Assembly: GCF_002272925.1 (NCBI RefSeq)
Contig: NZ_MLAR01000004.1
Span: 1-64,000, forward strand
Length of the DNA stretch: 64,000 bases
Source of the DNA: Helicobacter sp. 13S00401-1
Lineage (GTDB): Bacteria; Campylobacterota; Campylobacteria; Campylobacterales; Helicobacteraceae
Reading direction: 5' to 3'
The position numbers and the translations under genes were made by a program. This document shows positions 38,876-50,966 of the stretch, piece after piece. The notes beneath the pieces were generated by a model. That model saw nothing but the letters and a program-made list of their open reading frames with translations. It made no database searches and had not been told where the DNA came from. How positions within the stretch are numbered: the first letter of the stretch is position 1; the number at the start of each line of letters is the position of its first letter.

Positions 38876-39796
38876 ATGAAGTTTAGAAAAATAGGAATCT
38901 TGCTTAATCTAGTAGGCGTCCTAATCATTATAGTGTTATTAATTGCCTTAGTGTTTTCTTACTTTTATGTATCTCATAGAAGCGAAACAACTATTAATGC
39001 CAAGCTCCATGAAGCTAAGTTAAAACTTAAAAGCAAACACATAGACTTAAAGTACCAGCCCTTTAAATGTAGCGGTTTTAGAAATATAGAGTGTGCCAGT
39101 AAGGGCATCTCGCTAGCTTTTGATAATCAGATGCTTAGTTCAAAAGATATAAGTTTGCAAACTAAAAGAGATAGCACTGACTTAAATATGCTTTTAGACT
39201 TTAAATTAAGCTCTGTGCTTAATGCAACTCAGTCTAACAAAGTAGCACTGGCTGCTTTAAAAACCCTCCAGCCAAAACATGTAACTTGCAAGATAAACTT
39301 TGGTGCACAAGATTCAGTAGGGACTATGAAGTGTGACTTATTAGAAGGGGGCATACAAAGCATTATAGATTCTAAAGTTGTTTTCAAACAAAACTTTGAT
39401 AACTTAGTAGATGCTTTTAGTACCATTAATCAAAACACACCTTTTTCCTTCGAGTTTGCTTTTAATGTGATAAATCCAAGTGATTTCTTAGCTAAGTTTG
39501 ATAGTAATGCCCTAGATTATGAAAGGGCCCTTGGTAACTCTGAAGATCCTAAGACTATAAAAGCAGCTTATACAAAAAGCATACAAAATGGGATAGATGC
39601 TATGGTGTTTTTAGCTCAAGTAACTGGCGTACTTGATGAAGGAAGCACACAAGCTTTTAAAGATTTTTTTAACTCTAGCGGTCTAACACTTAAAGTAAAA
39701 AGCAAGCAAGATGTAAACTTAGCCTTTTTTAACTTTGATAAACATGACTTAGCGGCTAAGGCTACATTATTTGACTGGAGCATAAAAGATAATTAG
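38876..39796 (+). CDS. Unknown membrane-anchored envelope protein
   Basis: A 306-residue protein with one N-terminal membrane helix (ILLNLVGVLIIIVLLIALVFSYFYV) and a soluble remainder that should face the periplasm. Two cysteines (CSGFRNIEC) sit close together near residues 62-70, and two more (CKIN, CDLLEGG) lie further on, so disulfides are possible. I do not recognise a family. The next gene begins directly after its stop, so the two are cotranslated and probably work together. GAAGAG precedes the start. Confidence 0.65.
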   Translation: MKFRKIGILLNLVGVLIIIVLLIALVFSYFYVSHRSETTINAKLHEAKLKLKSKHIDLKYQPFKCSGFRNIECASKGISLAFDNQMLSSKDISLQTKRDSTDLNMLLDFKLSSVLNATQSNKVALAALKTLQPKHVTCKINFGAQDSVGTMKCDLLEGGIQSIIDSKVVFKQNFDNLVDAFSTINQNTPFSFEFAFNVINPSDFLAKFDSNALDYERALGNSEDPKTIKAAYTKSIQNGIDAMVFLAQVTGVLDEGSTQAFKDFFNSSGLTLKVKSKQDVNLAFFNFDKHDLAAKATLFDWSIKDN

Positions 39797-40348
39797 ATGA
39801 GATTCCTTAGTGCTATGTGTTTTATCATGCTTTTTAGTTTAGCTAGCCTAAGTAGTGCTAAGGACTTAGAGATAGATAAAAAGCCTGATGATAAGGTGTT
39901 TATCACAGATTCTAAGCCTCAAGAGTTTATAGTAAGTTATGACTTTACGACACTTGATTACATCCCAAAAGGACAAGACTTAAAGATATCTAAGCCCTTA
40001 GTTCCTATCATCTTAAAAGAAAAGTTAAAGCCACTTTTTAGCTGCAGTGTTCCTTTTAAGGCAAGAAGCTTTGCTATAGACGTTCCAGGTAGTTTTAGTG
40101 ACTTACAAAAACAAGCCTATGTAGAAAAGCAAGTTAGCTATGAGATTTATAGAATCTTAAACACACATGTAGATTCTTTACTTAAGTGTCTTATGCAAAA
40201 TGAAGCTAGCATAGATACTAACGATCTAACAAGCAACTTTCAAACTAAGGCCTTTAGTCATCTTAGACTTATGCCCTCTTACATGTTAGTAAGTTTTAGC
40301 GATGATAGTTTAGAGCTAGTATTTTATAAACCTAAAAGATATAACTAG
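39797..40348 (+). CDS. Unknown periplasmic protein
   Basis: A 183-residue protein with a clear signal peptide (MRFLSAMCFIMLFSLASLSSA) and no other hydrophobic segment. Its ATG directly abuts the stop of the preceding gene. Two cysteines (FSCSV, LLKCLM) could form a disulfide. No family is recognised. It is followed 33 bases later by flgR with its own strong Shine-Dalgarno, so it may be part of the same transcript. Confidence 0.65.
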   Translation: MRFLSAMCFIMLFSLASLSSAKDLEIDKKPDDKVFITDSKPQEFIVSYDFTTLDYIPKGQDLKISKPLVPIILKEKLKPLFSCSVPFKARSFAIDVPGSFSDLQKQAYVEKQVSYEIYRILNTHVDSLLKCLMQNEASIDTNDLTSNFQTKAFSHLRLMPSYMLVSFSDDSLELVFYKPKRYN

Positions 40349-40381
40349 ATGCCTAGTAACCAAACCTAAAGGAGGGCAAAT

Positions 40382-41545
40382 ATGAAGATAGCCATAGTTG
40401 AAGATGATATTAATATGAGAAAAGGCTTAGAGTTTTTTTTCCTAGACTATAAAGACTTAGAGATAGTTAGCTTTAAAAATCCAAAAGATGCCCTAAAAGC
40501 CCTAGATGATAGCTTTTCTTTAGTTATAACTGATATTAATATGCCTCATATGGATGGACTAACTTTTTTATCTGAGTTAAAAGGGCGTTATGAAGCTATA
40601 GTCATAACAGGCAATGCCACTTTAAATAAAGCCATAGAATCTATACGTCTTGGAGTAAAGGACTTTTTTCAAAAACCTTTTGAGCCTAAAGATTTGCTAG
40701 ATGCAGTTTATAGGACTAAAAAGCTAGTTGAGTTTGAAAAAAGTGCTCCTAAAAAAAAGCTTGCTCTCCCAAAAACTAAAAGCTTTTTTCAAGCTAGCTC
40801 ACCTGCTTTAGAAGAGGCAAAAAACATGGCCTTAAAAGTTGCCCTTACTGATGCAAGTGTGTTGCTTTTAGGGGCTAGTGGGGTTGGTAAAGAAGTTTTT
40901 GCACGCTACATACATGAAAACTCAAAAAGGAGTGCTGCACCCTTTGTAGCACTAAACATGGCTAGCATCCCAGAAAATCTTTTAGAATCTGAACTTTTTG
41001 GATTTGAAAAAGGTGCTTTTACTGATGCAAGTGCTCAAAAGATAGGGCTTTTTGAAAGCGCACAAGGTGGAAGTATATTCTTAGATGAGATAGGAGAGAT
41101 GCCTTTAGCCCTCCAAGCTAAACTACTTCGTGCCTTGCAAGAAAAGGAGATAACAAGGTTAGGAAGCTTTAAGCCTATAAAGATAGATGTTAGATTTATC
41201 TCAGCTACTAATGCAGATATAAAAGATAAGATAAGTAAGCATGAGTTTAGAGAGGATTTATTTTTTAGACTTCAAACTGTGCCTATTAAGATTCCACTTC
41301 TAAAAGATAGAAAAGAAGAGATATTACCCATAGCCCTAACTCATATAGATAATATATGTAAAAATTACGGCTTTAGCACTAAGGTTTTAAGTGAAGATGC
41401 TAAGGCTAGGCTACTTGAATATAGTTGGCCAGGTAATATAAGAGAGCTTTTATCTGTCATAGAGCGATCTTGCATACTAAGTGAAGGTGATACTATCAAG
41501 CAAAGTGACTTGTATTTAGATGAAAGAGAAAAAGGTTTGCTTTAA
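40382..41545 (+). CDS. flgR: Sigma-54-dependent response regulator FlgR without DNA-binding domain
   Basis: A 387-residue activator of RpoN-dependent flagellar genes. The receiver domain has the acidic pocket EDD near 7-9, phosphoacceptor Asp51 (VITDINMP) and Lys98. The AAA+ domain has Walker A GASGVGKE (164-171), the sigma-54 contact loop GAFTDA (211-216) and Walker B SIFLDEIGEM. The protein ends shortly after the AAA+ domain (SDLYLDEREKGLL) with no Fis-type helix-turn-helix. That is the known state of H. pylori FlgR, which works from solution without enhancer binding. A strong AAGGAGG precedes the start. The partner kinase FlgS is not in the window. Confidence 0.93.
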   Translation: MKIAIVEDDINMRKGLEFFFLDYKDLEIVSFKNPKDALKALDDSFSLVITDINMPHMDGLTFLSELKGRYEAIVITGNATLNKAIESIRLGVKDFFQKPFEPKDLLDAVYRTKKLVEFEKSAPKKKLALPKTKSFFQASSPALEEAKNMALKVALTDASVLLLGASGVGKEVFARYIHENSKRSAAPFVALNMASIPENLLESELFGFEKGAFTDASAQKIGLFESAQGGSIFLDEIGEMPLALQAKLLRALQEKEITRLGSFKPIKIDVRFISATNADIKDKISKHEFREDLFFRLQTVPIKIPLLKDRKEEILPIALTHIDNICKNYGFSTKVLSEDAKARLLEYSWPGNIRELLSVIERSCILSEGDTIKQSDLYLDEREKGLL

Positions 41546-41587
41546 TATTTTGTTAGAATTCACTCCTATATTAACGCTAAGGATCTA

Positions 41588-42805
41588 ATGTTGCGTAAGC
41601 TAGTTGTATTTGTCATGCTTGTTATATCTTTGCAGGCTAAAAGCTACATTATCTCTCCTCTTTTGCCACCTACTCAAGAGGTTTTAAATACTTCAAAGTC
41701 AAGCTGTGATGCTAGCTGTATGCACGATCTTTTTAATAAAAAACTTTATCTAAGCTTTCTTTCTCACTATAAGGGCACAAGTGATGTAGCTTTAAAATCA
41801 GACTTTAAAGTAGCTAGTTCTTATCTAGATTCTTTTGTGTATCATGAAGACACCATAAGCGATAAAGTCTTACGCATAGCTCTTTTAATGCCCCAAAAGT
41901 TAATAGGCCGCTACTCAGTTTCTACCCCAGATGTTGTTATGAGCTATCTTGTATCTCGCGGGATAGATTTTAACTTTAAAGTTTTTAACTCTATAGATGA
42001 AAGTCCAGAAAACTTAGTAAAAGCTTATGATGAACTAAAAGCAGAAAACTATGACTATGTTATAGCCATACTTACTCAAAGTGGTGTTAAAGCTTTGGTG
42101 CAAAATGTAAACGTAGATAGGCTAGTTTATGTGCCAACTGTAAATATCAACCAGATAGATTTCTCCGTCCCTAAAAAGATGGTTTTTGGCGGGATAGATT
42201 ATAACGCCCAGATAAAACTTATCTCAGACTTTGCAAAAAATAGCTCTGTGATAGCTTATAATGATGATAGCTACATAGGCATGATTCTAGGAAACACCCT
42301 AGCTAAAGATAGTAAAAATATTATCTATCAAGATACCATCACCTCAAAACTAGCTGCAAACTATAAACAAAGCTTACAAGACCAAGAAGTCATGCTTGAT
42401 AACTCTATGGTTGTGTTTAATACCTCAGCTATAAAAAGTGGCCTTATCATCCCACAAATTAGCACGCTTAATATCACTCCAAAATACTTTCTTTCAACTC
42501 AGATAAACTATAACCCAGTCCTTTTAACTCTAACTCAACCAGAAGATGTAGAAAATCTTTTAGTAGTTAATGCCATAGGCCAAACTAATGATAACTTAAT
42601 GGAGTACACTAACTTATTAAGTGGGGACTTAAAGTATGACTGGGTAAATTACGCAACTGATATAGGCGTAGAGATGTTTTTAGACTTACAGGTTAATAAC
42701 CTAGATAAGTTTTTTAGTGAGCCTATAAAGCATAATCAAGTCATATACAATAACCGCTTTTTTAAACCTAAGGGCTACTATTTCGCGCCTAATACTACAA
42801 ATTAA
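41588..42805 (+). CDS. Unknown periplasmic protein, possible type-1 periplasmic-binding fold
   Basis: A 405-residue protein with a signal peptide (MLRKLVVFVMLVISLQAKS). After residue 90 it has alternating strand/helix sequence such as VLRIALLMPQKLIGRY, YDYVIAILTQSGV and VIAYNDDSYIGMILG. This spacing is reminiscent of type-1 periplasmic binding folds and LppC/LpoA-like proteins, but I cannot confirm it. Two cysteines are close together (CDASC). It lies 11 bases before the exbD-like gene, so the two are likely one transcription unit. AAGGA precedes the ATG. Confidence 0.6.
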   Translation: MLRKLVVFVMLVISLQAKSYIISPLLPPTQEVLNTSKSSCDASCMHDLFNKKLYLSFLSHYKGTSDVALKSDFKVASSYLDSFVYHEDTISDKVLRIALLMPQKLIGRYSVSTPDVVMSYLVSRGIDFNFKVFNSIDESPENLVKAYDELKAENYDYVIAILTQSGVKALVQNVNVDRLVYVPTVNINQIDFSVPKKMVFGGIDYNAQIKLISDFAKNSSVIAYNDDSYIGMILGNTLAKDSKNIIYQDTITSKLAANYKQSLQDQEVMLDNSMVVFNTSAIKSGLIIPQISTLNITPKYFLSTQINYNPVLLTLTQPEDVENLLVVNAIGQTNDNLMEYTNLLSGDLKYDWVNYATDIGVEMFLDLQVNNLDKFFSEPIKHNQVIYNNRFFKPKGYYFAPNTTN

Positions 42806-42816
42806 AGTGAAGAGTA

Positions 42817-43200
42817 ATGAAAAAAATAGATTCTTTAAACTTAGTGCCTTTCATAGATATCATGCTAGTTTTACTAGTTATAGTCCTAACATCAGCTAGT
42901 TTTGTTAACCACCCAAAAGTCTCTTTAAACGTACCAAAAGTTGATGCAAAAGCTAGCTCTAGTGCTACAAGTAATGATAAAAGCTTTACTATCTCTATAG
43001 ATAAAAAAGGCAAGATTTATGCTAATGATAAAGAAGTAGATGTTAGTGCTTTAAAAGATGCTCTTTCTAGCTTAGATAAAAACACTAACATTATCTTAAA
43101 CACAGATAAAGATGGCAGTGTAGAAAACTTCATGCAAGTAGTTAGCGTGCTTAAAGACTTAGAGCTTAGTAAAGTTTATGTCTCAGTGGATGATAAATAA
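42817..43200 (+). CDS. ExbD/TolR-family protein
   Basis: A 127-residue protein with a short cytoplasmic start, one membrane helix (PFIDIMLVLLVIVLTSA) with the conserved Asp14 needed for proton use, and a periplasmic C-terminal domain ending VYVSVDDK. ExbD and TolR work with ExbB/TolQ to energise outer membrane processes. No exbB/tolQ or tonB lies beside it, so the partner must be elsewhere. It is close behind an unknown periplasmic protein and its stop overlaps the next start by one base. Confidence 0.85.
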   Translation: MKKIDSLNLVPFIDIMLVLLVIVLTSASFVNHPKVSLNVPKVDAKASSSATSNDKSFTISIDKKGKIYANDKEVDVSALKDALSSLDKNTNIILNTDKDGSVENFMQVVSVLKDLELSKVYVSVDDK

Positions 43201-44429
43201 TGGAATCTAAAATTAATAAAAAAGTAGAGCTTTTATCTCCTGCAGGAAATCTTACTAAGTTAAAAATCGCCATTAGCTACGGTGCAGATACAGTTTATGG
43301 AGGAGTAAGTCACTTCTCACTTAGAAATAGAGCTACAAAAGATTTCACACTTGAAAGCTTTAAAGAAGGCATAGACTACGCCCATGCACGCGGTAAAAAA
43401 GTTTATGTAACGCTAAATGGCTTTCCTTTTAACTCCCAGCTTGAGCTTTTAAAAAAGCACATTATAGAGATGGCCTCTCTTAGTCCAGATGCTTTTATCA
43501 TAGCAGCACCTGGTGTTGTAAGACTAGCTAAAAAGCTAGCCCCAGAGGTTCCTATACACCTTTCAACCCAAGCTAATGTCTTAAATGTCCTAGATGCTGA
43601 AGTCTTTTACGAGCTAGGAGTTAAGCGCATAGTTGCAGCGCGTGAGATAAGCCTAAAAGACTGCATGGAGATAAAAAAGGCCTTGCCAGATTTGGAGATA
43701 GAGATCTTTGTGCATGGCTCTATGTGTTATGCTTTTTCAGGGCGCTGTTTAATCTCTAGCCTTCAAAGTGGACGCGTGCCAAACCGCGGAAGCTGTGCTA
43801 ATGACTGCAGGTTTGATTATGAATACTATGTTAGAAATCCTGATAATGGCGTTATGATGCGTCTTCATGAAGAAGAAGGAGTTGGCACTCATATCTTTAA
43901 CTCTAAGGACTTAAATCTTAGTGCTCATATAAAAGAGATCCTTGATAGTGGCGCAATTGATGCTTTAAAGATAGAAGGAAGGACAAAAAGTGAGTACTAC
44001 GCAGGTATCACTACTAGGACTTATAGAAAAGCCATTGATGACTACTATAAAGGATTCCAAGATATTAGAAGTTATGAAAATGAGCTTTTAACGCTTAAAA
44101 ATCGCGGCTTTACTGATGGCTATATCATAAAGCGTCCTTTTGAAAAAAGTGACACTCAAAATGTGCAAACTGCTATAAGTGAAGGCAGCTTTCAAGTAGT
44201 AGCCCAAGTTAGTGAAGATGGTGAGTTTTGCCTTTGTAAAGATAAGATATTTAAAAATGAAAGCTATGAAGTAGTTTCTCCAAAGGGTGATATAAAAAGT
44301 ATAAGTTTTTCTAAGATAGAGCTAGAAAATGGCAAAGAAGTAGAAGAAATCCATAGTGGCAATGTAAACAGGATAAGACTACCTTTTAAGTTAGAAGGTT
44401 TTAGTTTTTTAAGAAAAAAGCTAAGTTAG
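43200..44429 (+). CDS. trhP: Peptidase U32-family tRNA hydroxylation protein TrhP (YegQ)
   Basis: A 409-residue member of the U32 family, earlier called collagenase (PrtC). The signature region is near residues 175-205: HGSMCYAFSGRCLIS, then GSCANDCRF, carrying cysteines thought to bind an iron-sulfur cluster. TrhP adds the hydroxyl of 5-hydroxyuridine at the tRNA wobble base. The N-terminal barrel (ELLSPAGNLTKLKIAISYGAD) and C-terminal domain are complete. One-base overlap with exbD. The H. pylori relative was reported as a secreted collagenase, but no signal peptide is seen here. Confidence 0.88.
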   Translation: MESKINKKVELLSPAGNLTKLKIAISYGADTVYGGVSHFSLRNRATKDFTLESFKEGIDYAHARGKKVYVTLNGFPFNSQLELLKKHIIEMASLSPDAFIIAAPGVVRLAKKLAPEVPIHLSTQANVLNVLDAEVFYELGVKRIVAAREISLKDCMEIKKALPDLEIEIFVHGSMCYAFSGRCLISSLQSGRVPNRGSCANDCRFDYEYYVRNPDNGVMMRLHEEEGVGTHIFNSKDLNLSAHIKEILDSGAIDALKIEGRTKSEYYAGITTRTYRKAIDDYYKGFQDIRSYENELLTLKNRGFTDGYIIKRPFEKSDTQNVQTAISEGSFQVVAQVSEDGEFCLCKDKIFKNESYEVVSPKGDIKSISFSKIELENGKEVEEIHSGNVNRIRLPFKLEGFSFLRKKLS

Positions 44430-44452
44430 TTTTCTTCTCGCCTAGCTTTTTT
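44414..44452 (+). terminator. Terminator using the 3' end of trhP
   Basis: AAAAAAGCTA (44414-44423, within the last codons of trhP) pairs with TAGCTTTTTT (44443-44452), giving a 10-bp stem ending in a T-run. The loop is 19 bases. Confidence 0.6.
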
Positions 44453-44651
44453 ATTTTTTGCTTTTTTGCCTTTAACCCACATGTTTATTTTGCATGCTAG
44501 CTTGCTTTAGCATAAGAGTTTATAGCATTTAGATTCTAAGTTTTATCTATGTTAAAACTTTAAAAAGCAAAAACTTTAGACCTTGTTTAGTGCCTTGTTT
44601 TATTATCGTTACAAAATGTTTATACGTTAATAAATCTTTACTTTTTTATCC

Positions 44652-44680
44652 TTCAAAATCCCTCTGTTTTCCACTACAAT
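44652..44680 (+). promoter_or_regulatory. Putative promoter of outer membrane protein gene 44722
   Basis: TTCAAA (44652-44657) and TACAAT (44675-44680) are 17 bases apart. The -10 is the same as that of the tRNA genes. The coding start is 42 bases downstream, after AAGGA. Confidence 0.5.
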
Positions 44681-44721
44681 AAAACTTAATGCTATCAGAT
44701 AGATATATTTAAGGATGTTTT

Positions 44722-45627
44722 ATGAAAAAAGAGAAATCTTTACTAGTTTTACTAGGTGTAGGTGTGGTTTCAAGTTTGTTTTTTAGCTCTGCAGTTTATG
44801 CTAAAAGTGGAGTTTTTGTAGGGATTAATGCAGGCTTGCCTATAACTAGCACTGATTATGAGCTTAAGCCTAATTATCAACATTTTAAAGACCAACTGCC
44901 TACTTCTGGTATAGGCTATAGTTTAGGCGCTGAGATAGGATATAAGCAGGAGTTAAGTAAAAGATTTGGTGTGAGAGTTTATGCAAGTTATAACTTTTCT
45001 CAAAGCTATGGCAAAAAGAAAAGCTCTGAAACTGACCCACTTTTACCTTTAGCCGTAGCTTTTGCTAATAAGCTTGATAGCACAGGGACTTTAGGCACTC
45101 TTACTAGTTCAGGACTAGAATCTAAATCAAGTGTTAAAACAGATACAAACCTAAATGCTACTTTAACTAACCACCTAGCAGCTGCTAATATAGACTTTAC
45201 TTTTAATGCCACTAGATATCTAGGCTTTTTCCTAGGTATGGGTATAGGGGCTGACTTTTATAGTGGGGCTTATCAGTATGATGCCCACGCTACTCCTAGT
45301 GTATTTTTAACATCTTTGGGACAAACAGGTTTAGCTGCTTTTGCAAGTGCATATCCTCAGTTAAAAACGCTGCAAGAACCAAGTGAACATAAAGGATCTA
45401 TAAATGGTGCTACAGCAGTAGGACTAGCCTTGCCATTAAATGTCGGTGTGAACTTAGATCTTGGCTCTTCAACCATCAGTCTAGGAGCTAAGATCCCCCT
45501 TCTTGCTACCACTATGAATATACAAGGTCCAAGTGATCAAAGTGAAGATAATAGTCCTTCTACTAGCTATGGAGCTATTAACCTAAAAAACTACATCTTA
45601 CAAGCAGGTTATAGCTATACATTTTAG
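44722..45627 (+). CDS. Helicobacter-type outer membrane beta-barrel protein
   Basis: A 301-residue protein with a signal peptide ending SAVYAKS, followed by GVFVGINAGLPI. Alternating sequence typical of barrel strands follows (GYSLGAEIGYKQEL, GVRVYASYNFSQSYG, YLGFFLGMGIGADFYSG). It ends LKNYILQAGYSYTF, with the terminal Phe important for barrel insertion. Long polar loops lie at about 100-145 and 195-235. It is the intact relative of the broken gene at 30199-30905 and is transcribed alone. Function unknown. Confidence 0.83.
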   Translation: MKKEKSLLVLLGVGVVSSLFFSSAVYAKSGVFVGINAGLPITSTDYELKPNYQHFKDQLPTSGIGYSLGAEIGYKQELSKRFGVRVYASYNFSQSYGKKKSSETDPLLPLAVAFANKLDSTGTLGTLTSSGLESKSSVKTDTNLNATLTNHLAAANIDFTFNATRYLGFFLGMGIGADFYSGAYQYDAHATPSVFLTSLGQTGLAAFASAYPQLKTLQEPSEHKGSINGATAVGLALPLNVGVNLDLGSSTISLGAKIPLLATTMNIQGPSDQSEDNSPSTSYGAINLKNYILQAGYSYTF

Positions 45628-45751
45628 AAGATAGTTTGTAAAGACTATTTTTAGGTGGATGTATTTTTACCCTCCTAAGTAGTCTTTGATCCTAAAGTAA
45701 GCATACTCTATATCTCTTTGTAAGAGTGTATAAATGTTAAAAAGCTTATTT

Positions 45752-45780
45752 ATAGAATCTAGAAGCTATCTAGATTCTAT
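45752..45780. terminator. Hairpin of inverted AGAATCT motifs between the outer membrane protein gene and ansB
   Basis: ATAGAATCTAGA-AGCTA-TCTAGATTCTAT has perfect 12-bp arms and a 5-base loop. It lies between two convergent genes (stops at 45627 and 45881). Each arm contains AGAATCT/AGATTCT. Confidence 0.65.
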
Positions 45781-45880
45781 CTTTCTTGCATAGATTATCA
45801 CACGCCTTGTTCATCTATAGTGGTGATATTAGCTAGGATGTAAGCTTTTATTAAAAGTTACCTATCTATATGTGCTTATC

Positions 45881-46966
<1,086 letters not shown>

Positions 46967-47082
46967 TCACTAGCTACATAAGTTTTATAAGAGATTTTAA
47001 GTTTATATGTTTAGATTCTATATTTTAATACTTTCTTTTTTTATCCTGCTTATTTTTTTTGTGATTTTTGTCAGTACGAAAC

Positions 47083-47218
47083 GGGCGAGAGTAGTGCTAT
47101 CGCCTAATAACACAACGTGTTATGTCATTGCGAGGAGACATGGAATATGTCGACATGGCAATCCATATATTCTGTCTTTTTCGTTTTTTGTGATAGCAAA
47201 AACCTAAAGACGAGAATG
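47083..47218. repeat. Palindrome-rich intergenic element, MITE-like
   Basis: This segment between ansB and murG is richer in G+C than its surroundings and holds stacked inverted repeats: GGCGA...TCGCC (47090-47110), AACAC-AAC-GTGTT (47109-47121) and a larger element from CATTGCGAGGAGACATGG to CGACATGGCAATCC (47126-47165), with ATTGC pairing GCAAT. The last piece resembles the 'CATTGCGAGG...GGCAATC' dispersed repeats I remember from many bacterial genomes. CGAGAATGCC near 47202 recurs near 34895 in the other repeat island. A 66-codon frame here is a by-product of the repeat and is not called. Confidence 0.6.
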
Positions 47219-47327
47219 CCTTTGGCAGTGTGATTTTTAATTTCCTAGCTTTTGTATATTTATGAGATTTAATAATATAAGAATAAAAACTTTTATTAAA
47301 GTTTATTAAGTTGACATAACTTTTATT

Positions 47328-49552
<2,225 letters not shown>

Positions 49553-49719
49553 TTAGTTATTAAAAAGCTAGATTCTAATAGAAGTTAGGGGTAATATGCA
49601 AATGATAACTAAGTGAGAAAATGGCTTTTTATATCCCACTTAGTAATGGCAAAAAAGGCAAAATATCATGTGCTGCTGACATATGATATTTGCCTTCAGT
49701 TATAAGGGCTATTTCTTTT

Positions 49720-50703
49720 TTACTCTTTAATGCTTAGTTCATCAACTATCTCTGCTACGCTTTTTATGCTTTTTATACTCCCTATACCTGTACCTAGTGA
49801 GATATAGCCTTTTTTAGAGTTATCTTCAAGCATGCCTATACGAAGACCTAGAGTACCGCCCATAGCTTCGCCTATAGCTTCATTACTAGCGCCTGCTTTA
49901 TCCATAGCTAAAAGCTTTTCTGCAAGCTCTCCTGGAAGGGACCTATAGTAATCTGGCATAGTTCTAAAAAGTAGTAAATCAAGACCATTGCTAGCAACTA
50001 TTTTTTCTTTGATGCTTAAAGGTACTGGGCTTTCTTTAGCACTTATAAAAACTGAACCAGCAAAAACTCCACTTGCACCAAGGGCGTGTGCAGCCTTAGC
50101 ACTACGTCTATCAGTGATACCGCCAGCTGCTAGCAAAGGGATATTTTTAAGAGAATCTGCTATCAAAGGCACTATAGAAAAAGTTCCTAGTGCCTTAGCT
50201 GGCAAAGTGCCTCCTTCATCAAAGCCAGTAGCTACTATGATATCAGCGCCTGCAGATTCTGCAAGGATGGTATTTTTCGGACTAGGATTGATGTCACGAT
50301 AGATGATTTTAATATCTTCTTTTTTTAGCCACTCAAACAAAGATGGTATCACTACATCCTCGCCATAACCTGTATAAACTACTACTTTTACTCCTTCTTC
50401 TTTTAGCACGTCTAATAAAGGCTCTGTCCATATATCATCTTTAGGTCTTGGTATGATATTAACTCCAAAGGGTTTGCTAGTTAAAGCCTTAGTTTTTCTT
50501 ATCTCTTCGCGCATTTTATCTGCGGCATCTTTTGGAGAAGAAGCTGCAGTTTGTGCATTTAGCCCTGCACTTGGTCCCAGTACGCCTAAGCCTCCAGCAT
50601 TACTTACGCTAGCAACTAAGTTTGCATTAGTAAGCCATGATAAAGGGCCTTGTATAACTGGTTTTTGTATGTTTAATATTTCACAGACTGGGTTAGTTTT
50701 CAT
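49720..50703 (-). CDS. Nitronate monooxygenase / FabK-like FMN enzyme
   Basis: A 327-residue FMN-dependent TIM-barrel protein of the 2-nitropropane dioxygenase family. It starts with KPVIQGPLSWLTNANLVASVSNAGGLGVLG. Later motifs are ADIIVATGFDEGG and LLAAGGITDRRSAKAAHALGASGVFAGS, which bind the FMN phosphate. Members detoxify nitronates or, as FabK, reduce enoyl-ACP; sequence alone does not decide. AAGGA lies 12 bases before the ATG. It stands alone between tgt and flgL. Confidence 0.85.
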   Translation of the reverse strand: MKTNPVCEILNIQKPVIQGPLSWLTNANLVASVSNAGGLGVLGPSAGLNAQTAASSPKDAADKMREEIRKTKALTSKPFGVNIIPRPKDDIWTEPLLDVLKEEGVKVVVYTGYGEDVVIPSLFEWLKKEDIKIIYRDINPSPKNTILAESAGADIIVATGFDEGGTLPAKALGTFSIVPLIADSLKNIPLLAAGGITDRRSAKAAHALGASGVFAGSVFISAKESPVPLSIKEKIVASNGLDLLLFRTMPDYYRSLPGELAEKLLAMDKAGASNEAIGEAMGGTLGLRIGMLEDNSKKGYISLGTGIGSIKSIKSVAEIVDELSIKE

Positions 50704-50966
50704 TAATATAAGTTTCCTTTTTAAGTTTAAATACTAGCTTTAAGTCTAGAATATTTAAGGAAACTTTTTATATTTAAGGTCTTGCTTGCGGGGTTACCTT
50801 AAGGTTTAGTTAAGTTAACACCCATTTATAAGTTTAAAAAGTTAGAAAAATGTTACTAAAAAATGGATTTTTCTTTATCATGCACTAGGAATCTAATACA
50901 TGATAAAAATTATAAATGCAAACTATTTTGCTAAATACATACTAGTAATAAGTAGTGATAAAAAGG

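Noticed and set aside
47007-47207. 66-codon frame with a hydrophobic start
   Set aside because: The second half is the palindromic repeat element, and the hydrophobic start comes from T-rich DNA.
50453-50737. 94-codon plus-strand frame opposite the nitronate monooxygenase gene
   Set aside because: It is antisense to a well-conserved enzyme and has no ribosome-binding site.
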